A stretch of DNA of 64,000 bases from Ascochyta rabiei (GCF_004011695.2 NC_082418.1:62001-126000); one strand, 5' to 3'. Shown: positions 46,702 through 59,793, numbered from the stretch's first letter. Notes: generated by a model not told the origin, from the letters alone. Numbers and translations: made by a program.

Positions 46702-46904
46702 GTATTGCTTTTAGCCTCTTTACCGGTGCGCCGGTACGAGGCGCTGCTCCTACACCGCACACGGAGAAGACGGACAATGTCAGAAGTCGATCTGCTGGTT
46801 TCTCCAGACCCAGACGACATCTTGTTTCCATAGCATGACACGCAGCAGCATCGTTTTCCAACGTCTTGCCATCCTCTACATCTATCTCTACATATGAACC
46901 TTTG

Positions 46905-47705
46905 CCTCTTATCTGACTCGCACATCCTTCCGCCTGCTTATTCAGTTATACTACATGGCAGCCTAACTTGCTACTTTAATAGAGGGTGTTGTTGCATAAT
47001 GATAGGTATTACCTCCCTTACTCTTATCTTATGTTAGACCTTTTTATTCACCATGTCTAGCTCTGAAATTAATCCCTTCCCTCTTATCTGACTCGCACAT
47101 CCTTCTGCCTGCTTATTTAGTTTTACTACATAGCAGCCTAACTTGCTACTTTAATAGAGGGTGTTGTTGCATAATAATAGGTATTACCTCCCTTACTCTT
47201 GTTTCTTAGCAGACCTTTTTATTTACTATGTCTAGCTCTATAATTAATCCTTTTCCTCTTATCTGACTTATATAACCTTCTACCTGCTTATTTTGTTATA
47301 CTACATAGCAGCCTAACTTGCTACTTTAATAGATAGTGTTGTTGCATAATAATAGGTATTACCTCTGTTACTCTTGTCTCTTAGCAGACCTTTTTATTTA
47401 CCATGTCTAGCTCTGAAATTAATCCCTTTTCTCTTATCTGACTTACATAACCTTCTGCCTACTTATTTAGTTATACTATATAGCAGCCTAACTTGCTACT
47501 CTAATAGATGGTGTTGTTGCATAATAATAGGTATTACCTCTGTTACTCTTGTCTCTTAGTAGACCTTTTTATTTACTATGTCTAGCTCTGAAATTAATCC
47601 TTTCCCTCTTATCTAACTTATATAACCTTCTACTTGCTCGCTAAGTCATATTATACAGTAGCCTAACCAGCCACTCTAACAGAAGACATCGTCGCACAAT
47701 CACAG
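46905..47705. repeat. 175-bp tandem satellite, 4.6 copies
   Basis: Copies begin with CCTCTTATCTGACT at 46905, 47080, 47255, 47430 (TCTCTT) and 47605, an exact 175-bp period. Differences between copies are almost all C/T and G/A transitions, increasing from copy 1-2 (CGCACATCC) to copies 3-5 (TTATATAACC). The final part of copy 5 again keeps C and G. AT-rich, no coding sense. Confidence 0.92.
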
Positions 47706-48324
47706 ACACCACTTTCACCAGGATCCAGATCCAGAGAGCAAGAGGGAAGGGGCAGCTGGGTTTCAGATCTCGCTTGGCTTGGTGCGGTGTAGTTCGGTCC
47801 AGTTCGGTCCAGTTCAGTCCAGTTCAGCCTACTGCTTACCTCGTTTCTCCGTTCAGAGTCTGAGTGGGAGTTGGAATGGAGCTGGAATGGATTCGTGTGG
47901 ATTCGTGTTGGGGATCTGGATTTGGAATAGAGGTGGGCTTGGGTAGGGAGTTGGAGGGGTAGATGGGAACGGAGACTGATACAGACAGACACAGACACAG
48001 ACACAGAGATGGATACCGCACTCTGCAGTCAAGACGAGACTCGCGTTCCCTTCTTGTTCGACCTGCTCAGGACTGGGGTTTTGGTTGTTTGCTGCTGCTG
48101 CTGCTGCTGCTGCTGTCTTGCGTGCGCGTTGGGCGGTCGTGGGATGGCTGTTGGCTGGTCGGGACGTCTTGTGATGCTGGACGTAAGGTGGAAAGCTGTT
48201 GGTGATTCGTGAATGTGCATGATCATCTGCTTTCTGTACCGACTGAAGCGAAAGAAGAGGAGTAGAGGGGAAAGGGTAGAGAGGGGTTGTGAATATCACG
48301 CACCCGTCTTCTCTCTATGATGGC
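47706..48324. other. low-complexity intergenic sequence
   Basis: Includes a GGTCCAGTTC repeat (47790-47825), CACAGACACAGA-type repeats (47985-48010) and a GCTGCTGCTG run (about 48090-48114). Frames on both strands are repeat-driven. No gene supported. Confidence 0.5.
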
Positions 48325-48569
48325 TGCAAATATTTGCGCACCCACCCTAAATTTAGAACCTTAATACATCAACACAGACTATAAACGCAGGTAGGTAGGC
48401 AATTAGCTAGTTCTCTTTACGTGTCCTGTTTTGCCCTGTCCACTGTTACATAATCTGTCACTTTTACGTTTAATTAGCTATACCTAGCTAGTTGGAACCT
48501 TTTGCTGGTGTATAACGTACTTCACTTAAAAGTTTTTGCAAGTCTAGGGTGGGTGCATACATTTTTGCA
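48325..48569. mobile_element. MITE-like element, 245 bp
   Basis: Imperfect terminal inverted repeats of about 27 bp: TGCAAATATTTGCGCACCCA.. at the left and the complement of TGCAAAAATGTATGCACCCA.. at the right. They are flanked by a GGC triplet on both sides (48322-48324 and 48570-48572). No coding capacity. A 3-bp duplication would fit PIF/Harbinger-type elements, but GGC is not their usual target. Confidence 0.7.
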
Positions 48570-48572
48570 GGC

Positions 48573-50957
48573 ACTGATACTTGTCTCTTTCTCTCTTTTT
48601 TATTAGCTTAGACATCTTCTTGCATCGGCCTACGTATCCTCTTAGCATGTACTGTCATAAGTTATAATGATCCAATAGGAGCTGATAAATGTATAATGAG
48701 GTGAATGCTAATACGCATCAAACATTTATACTGAAATGCTATGTATACTAAAGGGGTTTTGAGGAAATAAAGTGTAAGGTCATGGAGCGCTGGCTAGGAA
48801 GGGAGGAGAGGGGGAAAATAAGGACGGATTTAGATACCTAGAACTAAATGCTCAAAAAATTCCTTAGGATTTTGTGTTGTTGATGTATACTGTTAGCACC
48901 GTATACAAGGCATTTTGTTCTGAATTCGTGCCTGGTCATTCTATGTGCCTTGTCCGAGCTACCTACACAACCTCAGATCTGTGGTGTTGGATGCTTGGTA
49001 TGTATCGGATGCATTGCTTGAAGATCACCTGTAGTCGAGTGCAGTGTTCTCTCAATTTATTTTGGAAGAAGACAGCTCACTCTGGGAACATCCTGTTTGG
49101 GGAATACCATTTCAAAGTAACACATTTCGTTCATGGTTGCAAAGCGTGAACGTGGAATGCAAACAAGTCGATTCCCTGGGAGAAACGTGGCTTGTACTTA
49201 TTAGTTGCCTAACACACGCTGTTCTATATGTTTCCCCCACCAAAGGCAGCCATTGAGGCTATCAAGCTAGACATTTGGAAAAACGAATCCAGCTTGAGAA
49301 GACATAAGACTGTGTCTGCTACACCGCCTCTGAAACGCATATTCAAAAAATTCGACTGCTTCATCAAATCCGGAGAAGAAGATGACGAATGTGGAGAAAT
49401 TCGCAAGTAACACCGGATGAACAGGTCGGTCCTACAAACGTCATACAAGCCATCACTTTGCGGAGGGATAGCGTGCAGAGCATAGCTGCCTACTTATTAT
49501 ACACTCAAAACCAGTATATTAATGGCTGCTTATCATTACCACTCCGGTGGAAGATCGAAAACCGCACTACTATCAGTATCGAGGTGCGTTACTATCTATC
49601 AAGTCACAGCGACGATAACACTCCTACACGCACTACACGATTTTCAGATGACGCTAAGCGACACTTCTCCGAACAGAGAGAACTCGCAAGGATTATGCGA
49701 CCTGTCGTGAGTGCATAGACCCATATTAGCGATCTTGTGGCTTTTCCTACGTTCGCCCGCTTAAAAAGTTGGAGCACTCTTTCTTACCGGCTTGCTACTT
49801 CACTGATCTACAATCTATTGCGACGTCATTGTTTGTTCCTTTTGGATCGCCTACCGCCTGTCACGGGTTTTCGGTTCGCAGAACCCTGTCTCCTGTGTGA
49901 ACGCTTTCGTAATTTGTACTTGTGCCCTGCCCATCCGTGCCCGACATCACAGTGATTACAGCAAACGAGTATAATCTTCGTAGCAGGGCTAAAGCGGCGA
50001 AATTGGACATTTGCACAATCATGGCAGCTGCCAAATGATCGGCATCGAAGCCTGCCGCGCAAAGCTTGGCTGTGCAGGTAGACCGAGTCTAACGCTTTAA
50101 AATGTACGACACGCGATTCGCGATGCAGGCTCTCGACACGTCGCAGTGGGTGGAACGAAATGGATCTACTACGACTGCCAGATAAGTGGGGGTGAACAAA
50201 GACGTTCAGAGCTTGAACAAGAATGCAAGCATCCTTCCTGTCTATACACACCAAGAAGCAGCCTTGACTGCTGACTTTCCTTGCTCTCTGCTCGGTGCAG
50301 AAGTGGTGAGATTTCAACTGGTCTGCGGCAGCGAGAAGGAATAAAGGTCCGATAAACATGACATGTTCGGTGCCTTGCGGCCTTCATCCGGCCTCATTTC
50401 TGCGTATCCGCGTTGGTGCATTTCCAGATTGCCAAACAAGCGTACGTTGTGCGGTACTGACAGCACTGCTTCCAGCTGGCAGATGGTAACGAAGGCCAAT
50501 ATATTTTTCAAGACGTGTTCGTTGAATGCTTGCGACGACGTCGAGGGAGGAGTCGCCGAAATTAGCTCGCCGGCTACTGCACGCATCAAGATCAGGACCC
50601 CCTGTCCGCGCTTCACATCTCCACAGATGGCTAGCACAAGAGTGGTTAGCGGATGGAGCAGCTAACGTCATGCAACCGCGATGATCGAGCACGTTTTTCC
50701 GACACGTTGGGCATGCGCGCGTGCGCGGTTCATTAGCTTGGTCAAGCGCGCCGCCGTCGCCATGTTTCAACCAAAGTTTTTCTCCACTACGAGCTGGAGC
50801 ACAACTCGGAAACGTGCCTGCGGTGCAAAAGCAACGTGGAAGCGTGCTGCAATCAACGGCGCGGAACCTGCATCGCGCAGAAGAAGGAGGAGCTAGTGTC
50901 GGTCGACACGTCTGGTGGTGGTGGTGCGATGGCAGAGGATAGGAGGTGGATTACGCT
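48573..50957. other. 2.4-kb region without a supported gene
   Basis: Several short open frames (for example 49228-49410 and 49389-49718, +; 50384-50770, minus) show no recognisable domain. A CPTC motif in the last is not embedded in a RING pattern. Composition is ordinary. It may hold decayed genes and, at its right end, the promoter of the membrane-protein gene. Confidence 0.4.
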
Positions 50958-52287
50958 ATGGCTTCCCCAACCGTGAGTGCGTATGCGAGCTCAACGACCT
51001 CTGCGCTGCCTGAAGAGTCGACGCCGGCGCAGGGTGTGCTTTTGTCTGCTGGAGCTGGGATTACCGGCGGTATGTAACTTCTGTTGCCACTCGAGTATGC
51101 CGTTAACGACTGCAGGTTACACTGGAAACTCGCTTGCCCTAAAGATCATCATCGCTGTACTCCTCGGCTTATCGCTGTACAACGCCGTCGAGCTCATCCT
51201 TTTGGTCCTCGTCACCTTCCAGCGCTACCGTGGGGTGTACTTCTGGAGTCTGTTGATTGCAGGGTTTGGCGTGCTGCCGTACTCGCTGGGCTTCCTGATC
51301 AAGTTCTTCCAACTGCTGGACCCGAACCAGGACGCCGGGTATGTGGCTGTCGTGCTGCTTACCATTGGGTGGTGGACCATGGTCACAGGTCAATCGGTGG
51401 TGTTGTGGTCGCGCCTACATCTGCTGACCAACTCTCGTCGAATCCTGCGCTGGACACTGTACATGATCATCATCAACGGCACCATTCTGCACTCCATTAC
51501 AACGGTGCTGACATTCGGCTCAAACTCGAACGATCTCACGCCAACCGTGCTGTCCCGCTTCGTCAACGGCTACTCCATCATGGAGAAGACCCAGATGGTC
51601 GGCTTCTTCCTGCAGGAACTCATCCTCTCTATCATCTACATCCGCGAAACAGTCCGATTGCTCCAGCTAGGAGAATCCGTGCATGACGATGTGGCCTCCT
51701 TTGACGACGGTACGGGCCAACTTCGCAGCGCCAGCATGCGCAAAACCATGTATCAAATCCTGGCCATTAACATCGTCATCATCGTCATGGACCTCGCACT
51801 GCTCGCCGTCGAGTTCGCCAACCTGTATCTAATCGAAACAACGCTCAAAGGCGTCGTCTATTCGATCAAACTCAAGCTTGAATTCGCCGTCCTCGGCAAA
51901 CTCGTTCAGATCGTCAGAGTCCGCACAAACTCCACCAACAACAGCCCCCGCAACGCCACGGGCCTCACACTCGAGAAAAGCAAGAGCGCAGACACCAGCC
52001 ACGAGACCAGCAATGGATCTACCACCGGCCGTGCGGTTGCCAATCCTCACGGCAGCCTCGGCATTACCGGAGCGAACACGCTTCATCTTCCGGACTTTGT
52101 CGACCCCAGGCACGCCAGTGGGGATTTCACGCACGCGCGTGCTGATGTGCTGCGCAGGAATGCGAGAGACGGCGGGTGGGAGAGCGCAACGGCGGAGGAA
52201 CGCGAGCGGTGGCGGCGACGGTCGCGTGGGGTAAAGAGAGGAGGGAGTTGGATTGACGAGGAGATGGATCGATACAATATTGGGTGA
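50958..52287 (+). CDS. fungal seven-helix integral membrane protein of unknown function
   Basis: Two exons, 50958-51069 and 51116-52287, with a 46-bp intron (GTATGT..CTGCAG), 427 residues. The chosen ATG (MASPTVSAYASSTTSALPEE) gives an extracellular Ser/Thr-rich N-terminus and joins in frame as ITGGYTGNSLALK. Seven hydrophobic segments follow to about residue 290, including AVLLGLSLYNAVELILLVLVTF, YFWSLLIAGFGVLPYSLGFLI, WWTMVTGQSVVLWSRLHL and AINIVIIVMDLALLAVEFA. They are followed by LKLEFAVLGKLVQIV and a cytosolic, Ser/Arg-rich tail. The layout matches a widespread fungal family (DUF7703-like) distinct from PTH11 receptors, though similar in topology. Ligand and role are unknown. Confidence 0.82.
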
Positions 52288-54520
52288 AAAAATGACAGGA
52301 GCGAGGAGTTTCACCATCCGCCATCAAATTGGCAGACACTGGGCTGTGGGGGTCGAGCACTTGGAAGACCGGATCTCACCAACTCGCATTGCAGTCACCG
52401 ATTGGGATCTCACCCTTGCCCAAGATCTAGCAACTCGACGATGATCGACGTCTATCATCGATTAGCCACGCGATTCGACGCGTCGACACACCACCCAGCC
52501 CAGCCTCCGAACGTCCTGGTTTCACCAATCCTCATCATACGCACTCAACCGCAAACCACACCAGCGCCTCTCTCTGACCCCAGCTAGATCAACAAAGCGC
52601 CGAACGAAACGAGTAGTGTACCCGGTTGGGTCTCCAGCGAGAGGATGCCCGACACGAATCTCATGTCCTCGATCCATATCCTGCAAGTCCTACGTGCTAG
52701 GTGCCAGGTGCCAAATCCCACGTCCCAGCAGAGGTATCTAGCGAGGATTCCAAGCCCCCGACACTGTGAGGATCAAGACCCAGGATCCAAAATCAGCAAC
52801 AATAAGCAATCCTGCGTACTGAAGTTTGGTTCTAGCCGTGGACCCGCGATGCGGTAAAGGGCATGCAAGGTTGCGTGCATATCTGTGTCTATCGGACCCG
52901 TATCCATCCATAACCAGTCGCTATGATGGCGATGTACTGACATCGGCACCAATATCGAGCGTGGGAAAGCACCGAAGCAGACAATCTACCAGAGATACCC
53001 CTACTTCACAAGAGCAGGAACAAGATAAAACAGCAATAAATGGCAAGTCTAAACAATTTAAAACGATTAATCGAGATCAATTGGCCTCTTACGTGCTGCC
53101 TTTTTGTGTGTGCATGTCTGTGTATAGATTTATGTCTGTCTATATCTACATCAATTCAACACCGATTAATTTTCATCTTGATAACTAGTATTAATATCAA
53201 CACTACCGCCAAGCTTAGAGAAGCAGCATAGGTAGAGAGTTTAAAGAACGTTGAAACTAGATCTAACCTACCTACTTCTTTCTCTCTTTCTCTCCATCTA
53301 ACACCACACAGCTACATGTCAGCACCTCTACCTCCACCATCACAAGAAAGGTAAACTGGCCCCTACACAGCGCGCCCCCAGCCCCCTGCAGCACGCTCTC
53401 CGCGCAGCAGCAAGCACCGCACCTAACCCACCACCTTAACCGCGCAGCCAACATCCCCCTCTCACCGCTGCGCACCACTGACTCCAGCACCCAACGCAAC
53501 GCCGCCCACCCAGACGATGAAGCCTGGCAGCCGGGCTTGGATCAGCACAGCAGCCGCGCCAGGCGCCCAGCCGACGCAGTCTCCTCACAGCCCCGACACC
53601 GCCCGTCAACACGGGTACGGAGCAAGGTCTAGCCAGGCAGGCTACAGCATATCTTATCTAGTTATTAATAGAAGCCAAGGCACAGCGCTAACGCAGCAGA
53701 ACTCCTGCGTACTGTGATAGGTTAAAAAGCTACTAGCTACGTTAAAGCGCTGTACTTTCCTAGGCTAAGGCTAAGGCTAAGGCTAAGGCTTATAGCAATA
53801 TAAGAAGAGAGGTAGTATTAGGCGTACGCAATGATAGCTATCTCTACTCTGGTGCAGCGTGTAGCAATATACACCTCTAACCTACTACTAGTAACATAAA
53901 CTGTTCTAGCCGTGTGCTTGGTAAGGTGCGTCCCTAAGTGGAGAGACACACCATGTCCCGAGACAGGTTGGCGGTCCGGACCTTCGGCACCTCTGATGAG
54001 CAGACCTATAGAGTCGTCATTCATCTACGATATTTACGAAACTATCTTCCCCCGCGTTGGCAGGCTCTGACTGCGATCTCTGCAGTGTTAATCATGCCGT
54101 TGATCATCTCGTTAACGTCTTAAAGCAACCCTCTTGTAATACCCCCCTGTCTACGCGCTACCTGAGGAGTTTCGTCGAATATCGGAGGTTTAAGAATGAA
54201 GCGCATTCACGGTTGGTCACTTTCCTAGTGTTAGGATATCGCTCCAACGCAGGCGTATGTATGCCAGAACCTCAGGAGTGTGGAGGATGTGATCCCTGCA
54301 GAGGGGCCTGGGCAATTAGATCCCGCTAGCGCCTTATGATACCCATGCGCCTGCCTGCTGTTGTATTTCTAGTAACATCTACGATCAGATGCGCAGGGCC
54401 GTTGTGTGCTACGATCCCCCCTTGGTTTCCATATGACCGTTTCTCATCCTTCCCCTTCCTAGTTCCAGGCGTTCGCTGTGGTGGACAAGGCCAATTGTGT
54501 TCTGGCACAGCCTGTTCTTC
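52288..54520. other. 2.2-kb intergenic region
   Basis: No gene is supported. 53640-53900 shows RIP-like TAG/CTA enrichment, suggesting an old repeat fragment. A GGCTAA hexamer repeat (about five copies) sits at 53763-53790. The frame 54336-54626 runs into the transposase pseudogene that follows. Confidence 0.4.
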
Positions 54521-54529
54521 CGGCCTGTC

Positions 54530-56060
54530 TAACTCATACCGTGCTCGCGCAGACTGTGGGGAAGTGCCCTATAAAACCCTCCACCACTGTGCGTGCAGCT
54601 GTTGCTTAATAGAAGAAAAAGCCTAAAGTTAACAGTACCTGACTCTATACGAGGAGGATGCTCTTATTTATTTTCTCCTGCAGATGTCTGGTCTCGGGCA
54701 GCTGGTACAGATCAAGTTTATCTGCTTCTTAGCCTTCTGTGTCACCAGCCAGCGATCTAAGACTAACCAACCGCTAAAGCCGCCAGGCAAGAACTGGACT
54801 TAAGGCTTTAAAAAACGTTATCCACAAACACAAGCAAGAAGAGCTAAGGCGATGGACTAGAACTGCTATAAGAAGAACACCTACCTAAAGATAACATATT
54901 AGTTTGAGGTTATAGGAAGGGTGCTGCATAACCTAGCTGTTTTAAGGGAGAACGTATACAACATAGACGAGACTAGCGTTATACTATTAATACTAGGTTT
55001 AGTTAAAGTCTTAGTAGGTAAGAATAAGTTGCGAGACTATAGAGACGCACACGTTAAACATATAATAGTAACTGCAATTAAATGTATCAGCAGCGATAGT
55101 AGGTATCTGAACACTATAATTACCTGGCCAGCTACAACTCACTAAAGTAAATGGACTACATTCCCTACCCCTAGCTGGCAGTACGCCTGCTCTGAGACTG
55201 GATACACTAACTTTTATATCAGCCTACAGTGGCTCACACGTGTGTTTAATCTAGAGACTAAGGAATAAGCTAATAACAAGCTACACGTGCTTATGTGCAA
55301 TAGCTTCAGCACACATAAAACTCTAGAAGTCCTTAAGTTTTACTTTGCAAACAACATTATATTGTGTTGTCTCCCTTCTTATACTTCTTACAAGCTTCAG
55401 CCTTGCAACGTTGCCGTGTTTGCTCCCCTTAAAGCAGCTTACCAGGAGTAAATCAAACGGCTTAAGCGCAGAGGAGTTAATACAATCAGCAAAGAGCATT
55501 TTACCTCCCTTTTTAGTCCTGCGAGCAAGAAAGCCTTTACCCTAAAGAACAATATTGCAGGTTTTGCTGCAAGTAGACTATTTCCTTTTAACCCAGACAG
55601 GGTGCTTAGAAGCATATCAAAGCCTATTGTTAACTTAAATATTTAGAGAGTTGACACTGTAAGTGTGAAGACATGTACTAAGAACGAAATACTGCAGACT
55701 CCTGCTACACTAGTATCAGCAGCGGGTCTTATGTCATTACACAATCTGATTATGAAACAGGATGCTCATACTCTTGATAAGACGAGGAGATAGGACCTGC
55801 AGAGACATCTGCAGAAGTATTCCAAAGCTGCACAAGTATCCTTGGCGAAGAGAGCACTCCAGCAGAATTATATCCAGCTCTTACAGAAGGTTAACGATAA
55901 AGCCAAGGTTCGACGATCGACTAAGCCACTGATACTGGGGAGAGCAAAAGTCATAGGCTATGATGAGCTCAAAGAGGCGCGAGAAAAGCGTGCTGCAACA
56001 GAGGCGGCGACGAAAGCGAAGGGCAAGGGAAAGCGTGGTCGGAATCAGCAAACTGCATAA
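54530..56060 (+). pseudogene. pogo/Fot1-like transposase (element D), lightly RIP-damaged
   Basis: From the codon at 54633 to the TAA at 56058-56060 one frame is kept through 475 codons with only about ten stops. N-terminal HTH region YLTLYEEDALIYFLLQMSGLGQ; then PPGKNW, NVYNIDETSVILL (DDE motif 1) near 54955, SLQWLTRVFNLETKE, LMCNSFSTHKTLEVLKF near 55290-55340, CCLPSYTSYKLQPCNVAVFAPLKAAY near 55365-55440 and FNPDRVLRS. The C-terminal tail is Lys/Ala-rich (KAKGKGKRGRNQQTA). Terminal repeats were not found. Distinct from elements A and B by sequence, and much less mutated. Confidence 0.85.
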
Positions 56061-56385
56061 ACACCACATCCGTGACTGTCGGTGACCTAAGCGATCAAAC
56101 TGCGCATCTCTGCCTTTCCACTACCTCGCTTCAGAGACACAGCTATAGGTTCTCCTTGCTTCTGGTGTATTTGATTTGCTACGATCCAGAGCCGATCTGT
56201 GTTGGAGCAGGCTGACAACGAACCATGTCGGGCGTCACGCGTGCATATTGCAGGTTGATGCTGCAAAGAGGCGCAGCCTGCTGAGCGTCAGCCTTACCCC
56301 GCAACGTCAAAGACCTGTTGCACGCGTAAGGAGAGTGACTTACCGACCATAACAGACATAGTCGTCAGACCTACCACTTTCATCC

Positions 56386-59300
56386 ATGATGCGAAAACGA
56401 GACCGCATGCAGAATCGCCTTCGGGCATTGTTTACTTCAGACACTACCCCTTCATCACCACCCCACAGAGCTCCTCTGCCGCCTGCACAACAAACGTCTT
56501 CTCCCGCTCCACCACTATCGTCCCCGCCATGTCTGCCTGCATCGAGCACAGCTCTGTCGGTCGCGACAACGTCGCATAGCTCGGTGTTAGAGAAAGCCTT
56601 GGCGGAAACATTAAAGAAGCTCCCGCAAGCCGAGAAAGCAGCGTTTGCGCAGGCGTCGAAGACGATCGACGAGCGAACGCTGCTTTCCCGCGTACACGCT
56701 CACGATGCAGCGCATAAGGACGACTCAGCCTTCAGACCTCACGCTGAGCGTCTAACCAAATTCCTAGGTCTGCTCGACAGATTCATGGGAGGCGTCGCTA
56801 TAGGCATCCAGGCGAGTCCTGAAATATCAGCTCTGGTCGTTGGCTCAGTAAGGGTCGTCATCGATCTCGCGCTGAAGTTCACGATGTACTTCAGCAAGCT
56901 GACCGACATGATCTGCACCTTCGAAGACTACCTGGGCCCTCTAGCAGAATACGCGAAGGCGGCAGATATTACTCTTGTAGAAAAGACGGTGGTCAATGCT
57001 TACGCGAATGTGCTCGGCTTTGGCTGGAAGGCGCGCCGCGTATTCGTCGACGCCAACGGCGATCAGCGGAAGTGGACATCTCTCCGAGCCTTCATGCGCC
57101 AGCACTGGGAGACGTTCGAGTCTGAATTTGCGACCATCAAAGAAGATCTGCAGCACCACCTTGACGTACTGCTGCATTCTGTCCAGTCGCTGCATTTTGA
57201 CTTCTCCAGAAAGGTTGAGCAAGCAAGGCGGCGTGAAGAAGAAAGTATGACCGCCCACTCCAACGTTACATACCCATGTTCGTGATTAACAAATCTTCAG
57301 GGAAGGAGCGATCGGCATTCCTCACCTGGGTATCGAGCATCGACTTCGAGAAAACTCACCAGGACACTTTTGCGAAGAAGCATGAAAAGACGTGCGACTG
57401 GCTGATCAAAGCGCCAAAGTATGAGCAGTGGTTCACCAACCCGGCCTCCTCCCTCCTTTGGTGCCACGGAAAACGTAAGAATTACTGCGTCCCTACTCTA
57501 AAGACGTGTTATCCTGACAACTTACAGCTGGAATCGGTAAATCCGTGCTTGCGTAAGTGAAGACGGCACCTGTCTTGTCTGGATGGCATCGATCCTAATC
57601 GCAGTCTAGGTCAAACGTCATCGAAGACATTACGACGAAAATTGGACTACGAGAGGATGCCGCCGTTTGTTTTGCCTATTACAACTACCGGGACACGCAG
57701 CTGAAAGAGCTTCATCAGATCGTAGCTGCACTGCTCAAGCAGTTGTGTCGAAGGAAAGACCAGTTGCCTCGCGACCTGCTCCAGACCAAGTACGATGCCT
57801 CGCCTTCATCACTGGTGGGCACACAGGAAAGGTTTAGATCCCTCATCGAAGATCTGTCTCAGGTATACGTGGTGTTCGACGCTCTAGACGAGTGTCCAGA
57901 GCAAGAGCGAGGAGACATCCTTGGATTCATCACCGGCATAGTGACGGCGCAGGTTCGATGCCATGTCAAGGTATTCGTCACGAGTCGGAATGAAATGGAT
58001 ATCGCCAAAGCCTTCGGTGACAGACACATACCTACGATTCAGATCCAGACCGAGAACGTTACCGCCGATATCGAGACTTTCGCTCGCGGTCAGGTTGAAA
58101 AGCTGCGGGCTGGGGAGCATGGAAAGACGCTCTATGTTACTGACGATGGACTCAAGGAAAAGATCGTTCGGACGCTCGCTACAAAGGCAGAGGGGATGTA
58201 AGTGCTCGTCTAGTGGTTGGTACAAGTGTCTCTTCAGGCTGACTGTGACGCAGGTTTCTTTGGGTCAACCTTCAGCTGGACAGCCTCTGTCAAGCCAGCA
58301 AGGCTCAAAGGGACACAGTGGTGGAAGCTGCGCTGGAGGCATTGCCCCGAGGCTTGCCAGACACCTACATTAGGATTCTGGACCGGATCGAAGTCCAGAC
58401 TCCATACATGAGGGAGTTGGCAATCAATTGCCTAGCTTGGACCTTCTACGCCCGGAGGCCTCTTAGCACTCGAGAACTACGGTTAGCGCTTGCGATCAAC
58501 TCAAACTGCAAAGTCAAACAGGATCTGCAGACCGACTCACCACGAGTAATCCTTGAGGCTTGTGGTAATCTACTGGAAGAGGCCAATGGCTTGATCCGGC
58601 CGATTCACTACACAGTGCAGGAATTCTTGACAACTGCTGTTCAAGGGCTGTCGCACGAAAGCATACGGGTGCAGCTCCTTGATTCAAAAGCTGTGCACAC
58701 ACGATTGAGCTTGGCGTGTATTGCGTACATCCAACTAATGGCATTCGAAAAGCCAGCTCGTGACACATGGGATCTATACGGCCAACTCAATAAGAACGGT
58801 CTTGCCAGCTATGCATACCAGAGCTTCGACTATCATATTCTTAGATGCGAAGAACTCTCCTTCGATGTCATGAACCAACTGGAGACTCTTTTGCGACAAG
58901 AGAGTGCGTGTCTTGCAGCCATTTTGCAGATCAAAATGTTGCGAGATGGCCACGACTACAGTGATATCATCGGGCGCTTCAATGACATGGACTTCCTAGT
59001 CACCCCTAGTACGATCGTGTATAGCACAAGCTTCTACAGCATTCCCACCTTGAGGCAGCAATGGGTTGAGCAAGCGCCCCCAACATATGCGTTACACCTG
59101 GCGGCTTCTGCAGGACTTACTAGCGCAGTCAACCGACTCCTTGAGGCAGGGTGTAACATCGACGAGAAAGACAGCAACGACAACACCCCTCTGTACTATG
59201 CGTGCCTCAATGGGGATGTGGATACTGCTCAGGTGTTGATCAACATGCACGCCGACATCAACGCGCAGGGTGGACACTTTGGTTACGCACTGCAGGCAGC

Positions 59301-59793
59301 TTCACACAGTGGCCAAGAGCAGGTGGTTAAGATGCTGCTTAATGCTGGTGCTGATGTTAACGCGCAGGGTGGACGCTTAAGCAACGCACTACAGGCAGCT
59401 TTATTTGGAGGCTACGAGCAAGTGGTTAAGATGCTGCTTAATGCAGGTGCTGATGTTAACACGCAGGGTAAAGGATACTTTAGCAACGCACTGCAGGCAG
59501 CTTCACACAGTGGCCAAGAGCAGGTAGTTAAGATGCTGCTTAATGCAGGTGCTGATGTTAACGCGCAGGGTGGAGACTGTAGCAACGCACTACAGGCAGC
59601 TTCAGAGGAGGGCCACACGCAGGTAGTTAAGATGCTGCTTAATGCAGGTGCTGATGTTAACGCGCAGGGTGGAGCCTATAGCAACGCACTGCAGGCAGCT
59701 TCATTTGGAGGCTACGAGCAGGTGGTTAAGATGCTGCTTAATGCAGGTGCTGATGTTAACGCGCAGGGTGGACGCTATAGCAACGCACTATAG
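56386..59793 (+). CDS. NLR-type STAND protein: helical N-terminal domain, NACHT, ankyrin repeats; truncated by a stop
   Basis: Exons: 56386-57244, 57301-57474, 57528-57552, 57610-58197 and from 58254; introns are 53-57 bp. The current frame gives 1061 residues. Residues 20-70 are Ser/Pro-rich. About 75-285 form a helical domain (LTKFLGLLDRFMGGVAIGIQASPE, LVVGSVRVVIDLALKF) like those preceding NACHT in fungal NLRs. NACHT: Walker A GKPGIGKS (about 342-349), Walker B YVVFDALDEC (about 438), then VFVTSRNE, KAEGMFLWVNLQLDSLC, LPDTYIRILDRI and LAWTFYARRPLSTRELRLAL. Ankyrin repeats begin near residue 826. A TAG at 59791-59793 stands where other repeats have CAG; without it the frame ends at the TGA at 59878-59880. 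Such proteins act in non-self recognition and regulated cell death in fungi (family knowledge); no effector domain is identified here. Confidence 0.88.

Noticed and set aside
46905..47705. CRISPR-like array
   Set aside because: The repeats are contiguous 175-bp satellite units without spacers, in a eukaryotic genome.
48874..49718. cluster of short plus-strand frames suggesting a spliced gene
   Set aside because: No consistent splice sites join them and no motif is recognised.
50384..50770. possible RING-finger fragment (CPTC)
   Set aside because: Only one CxxC pair, no Cys/His spacing of a RING, and overlapping frames on the other strand are equally open.
53763..53790. telomere-like repeat
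   Set aside because: The unit is GGCTAA, not TTAGGG, and only about five copies occur next to RIP-like sequence.
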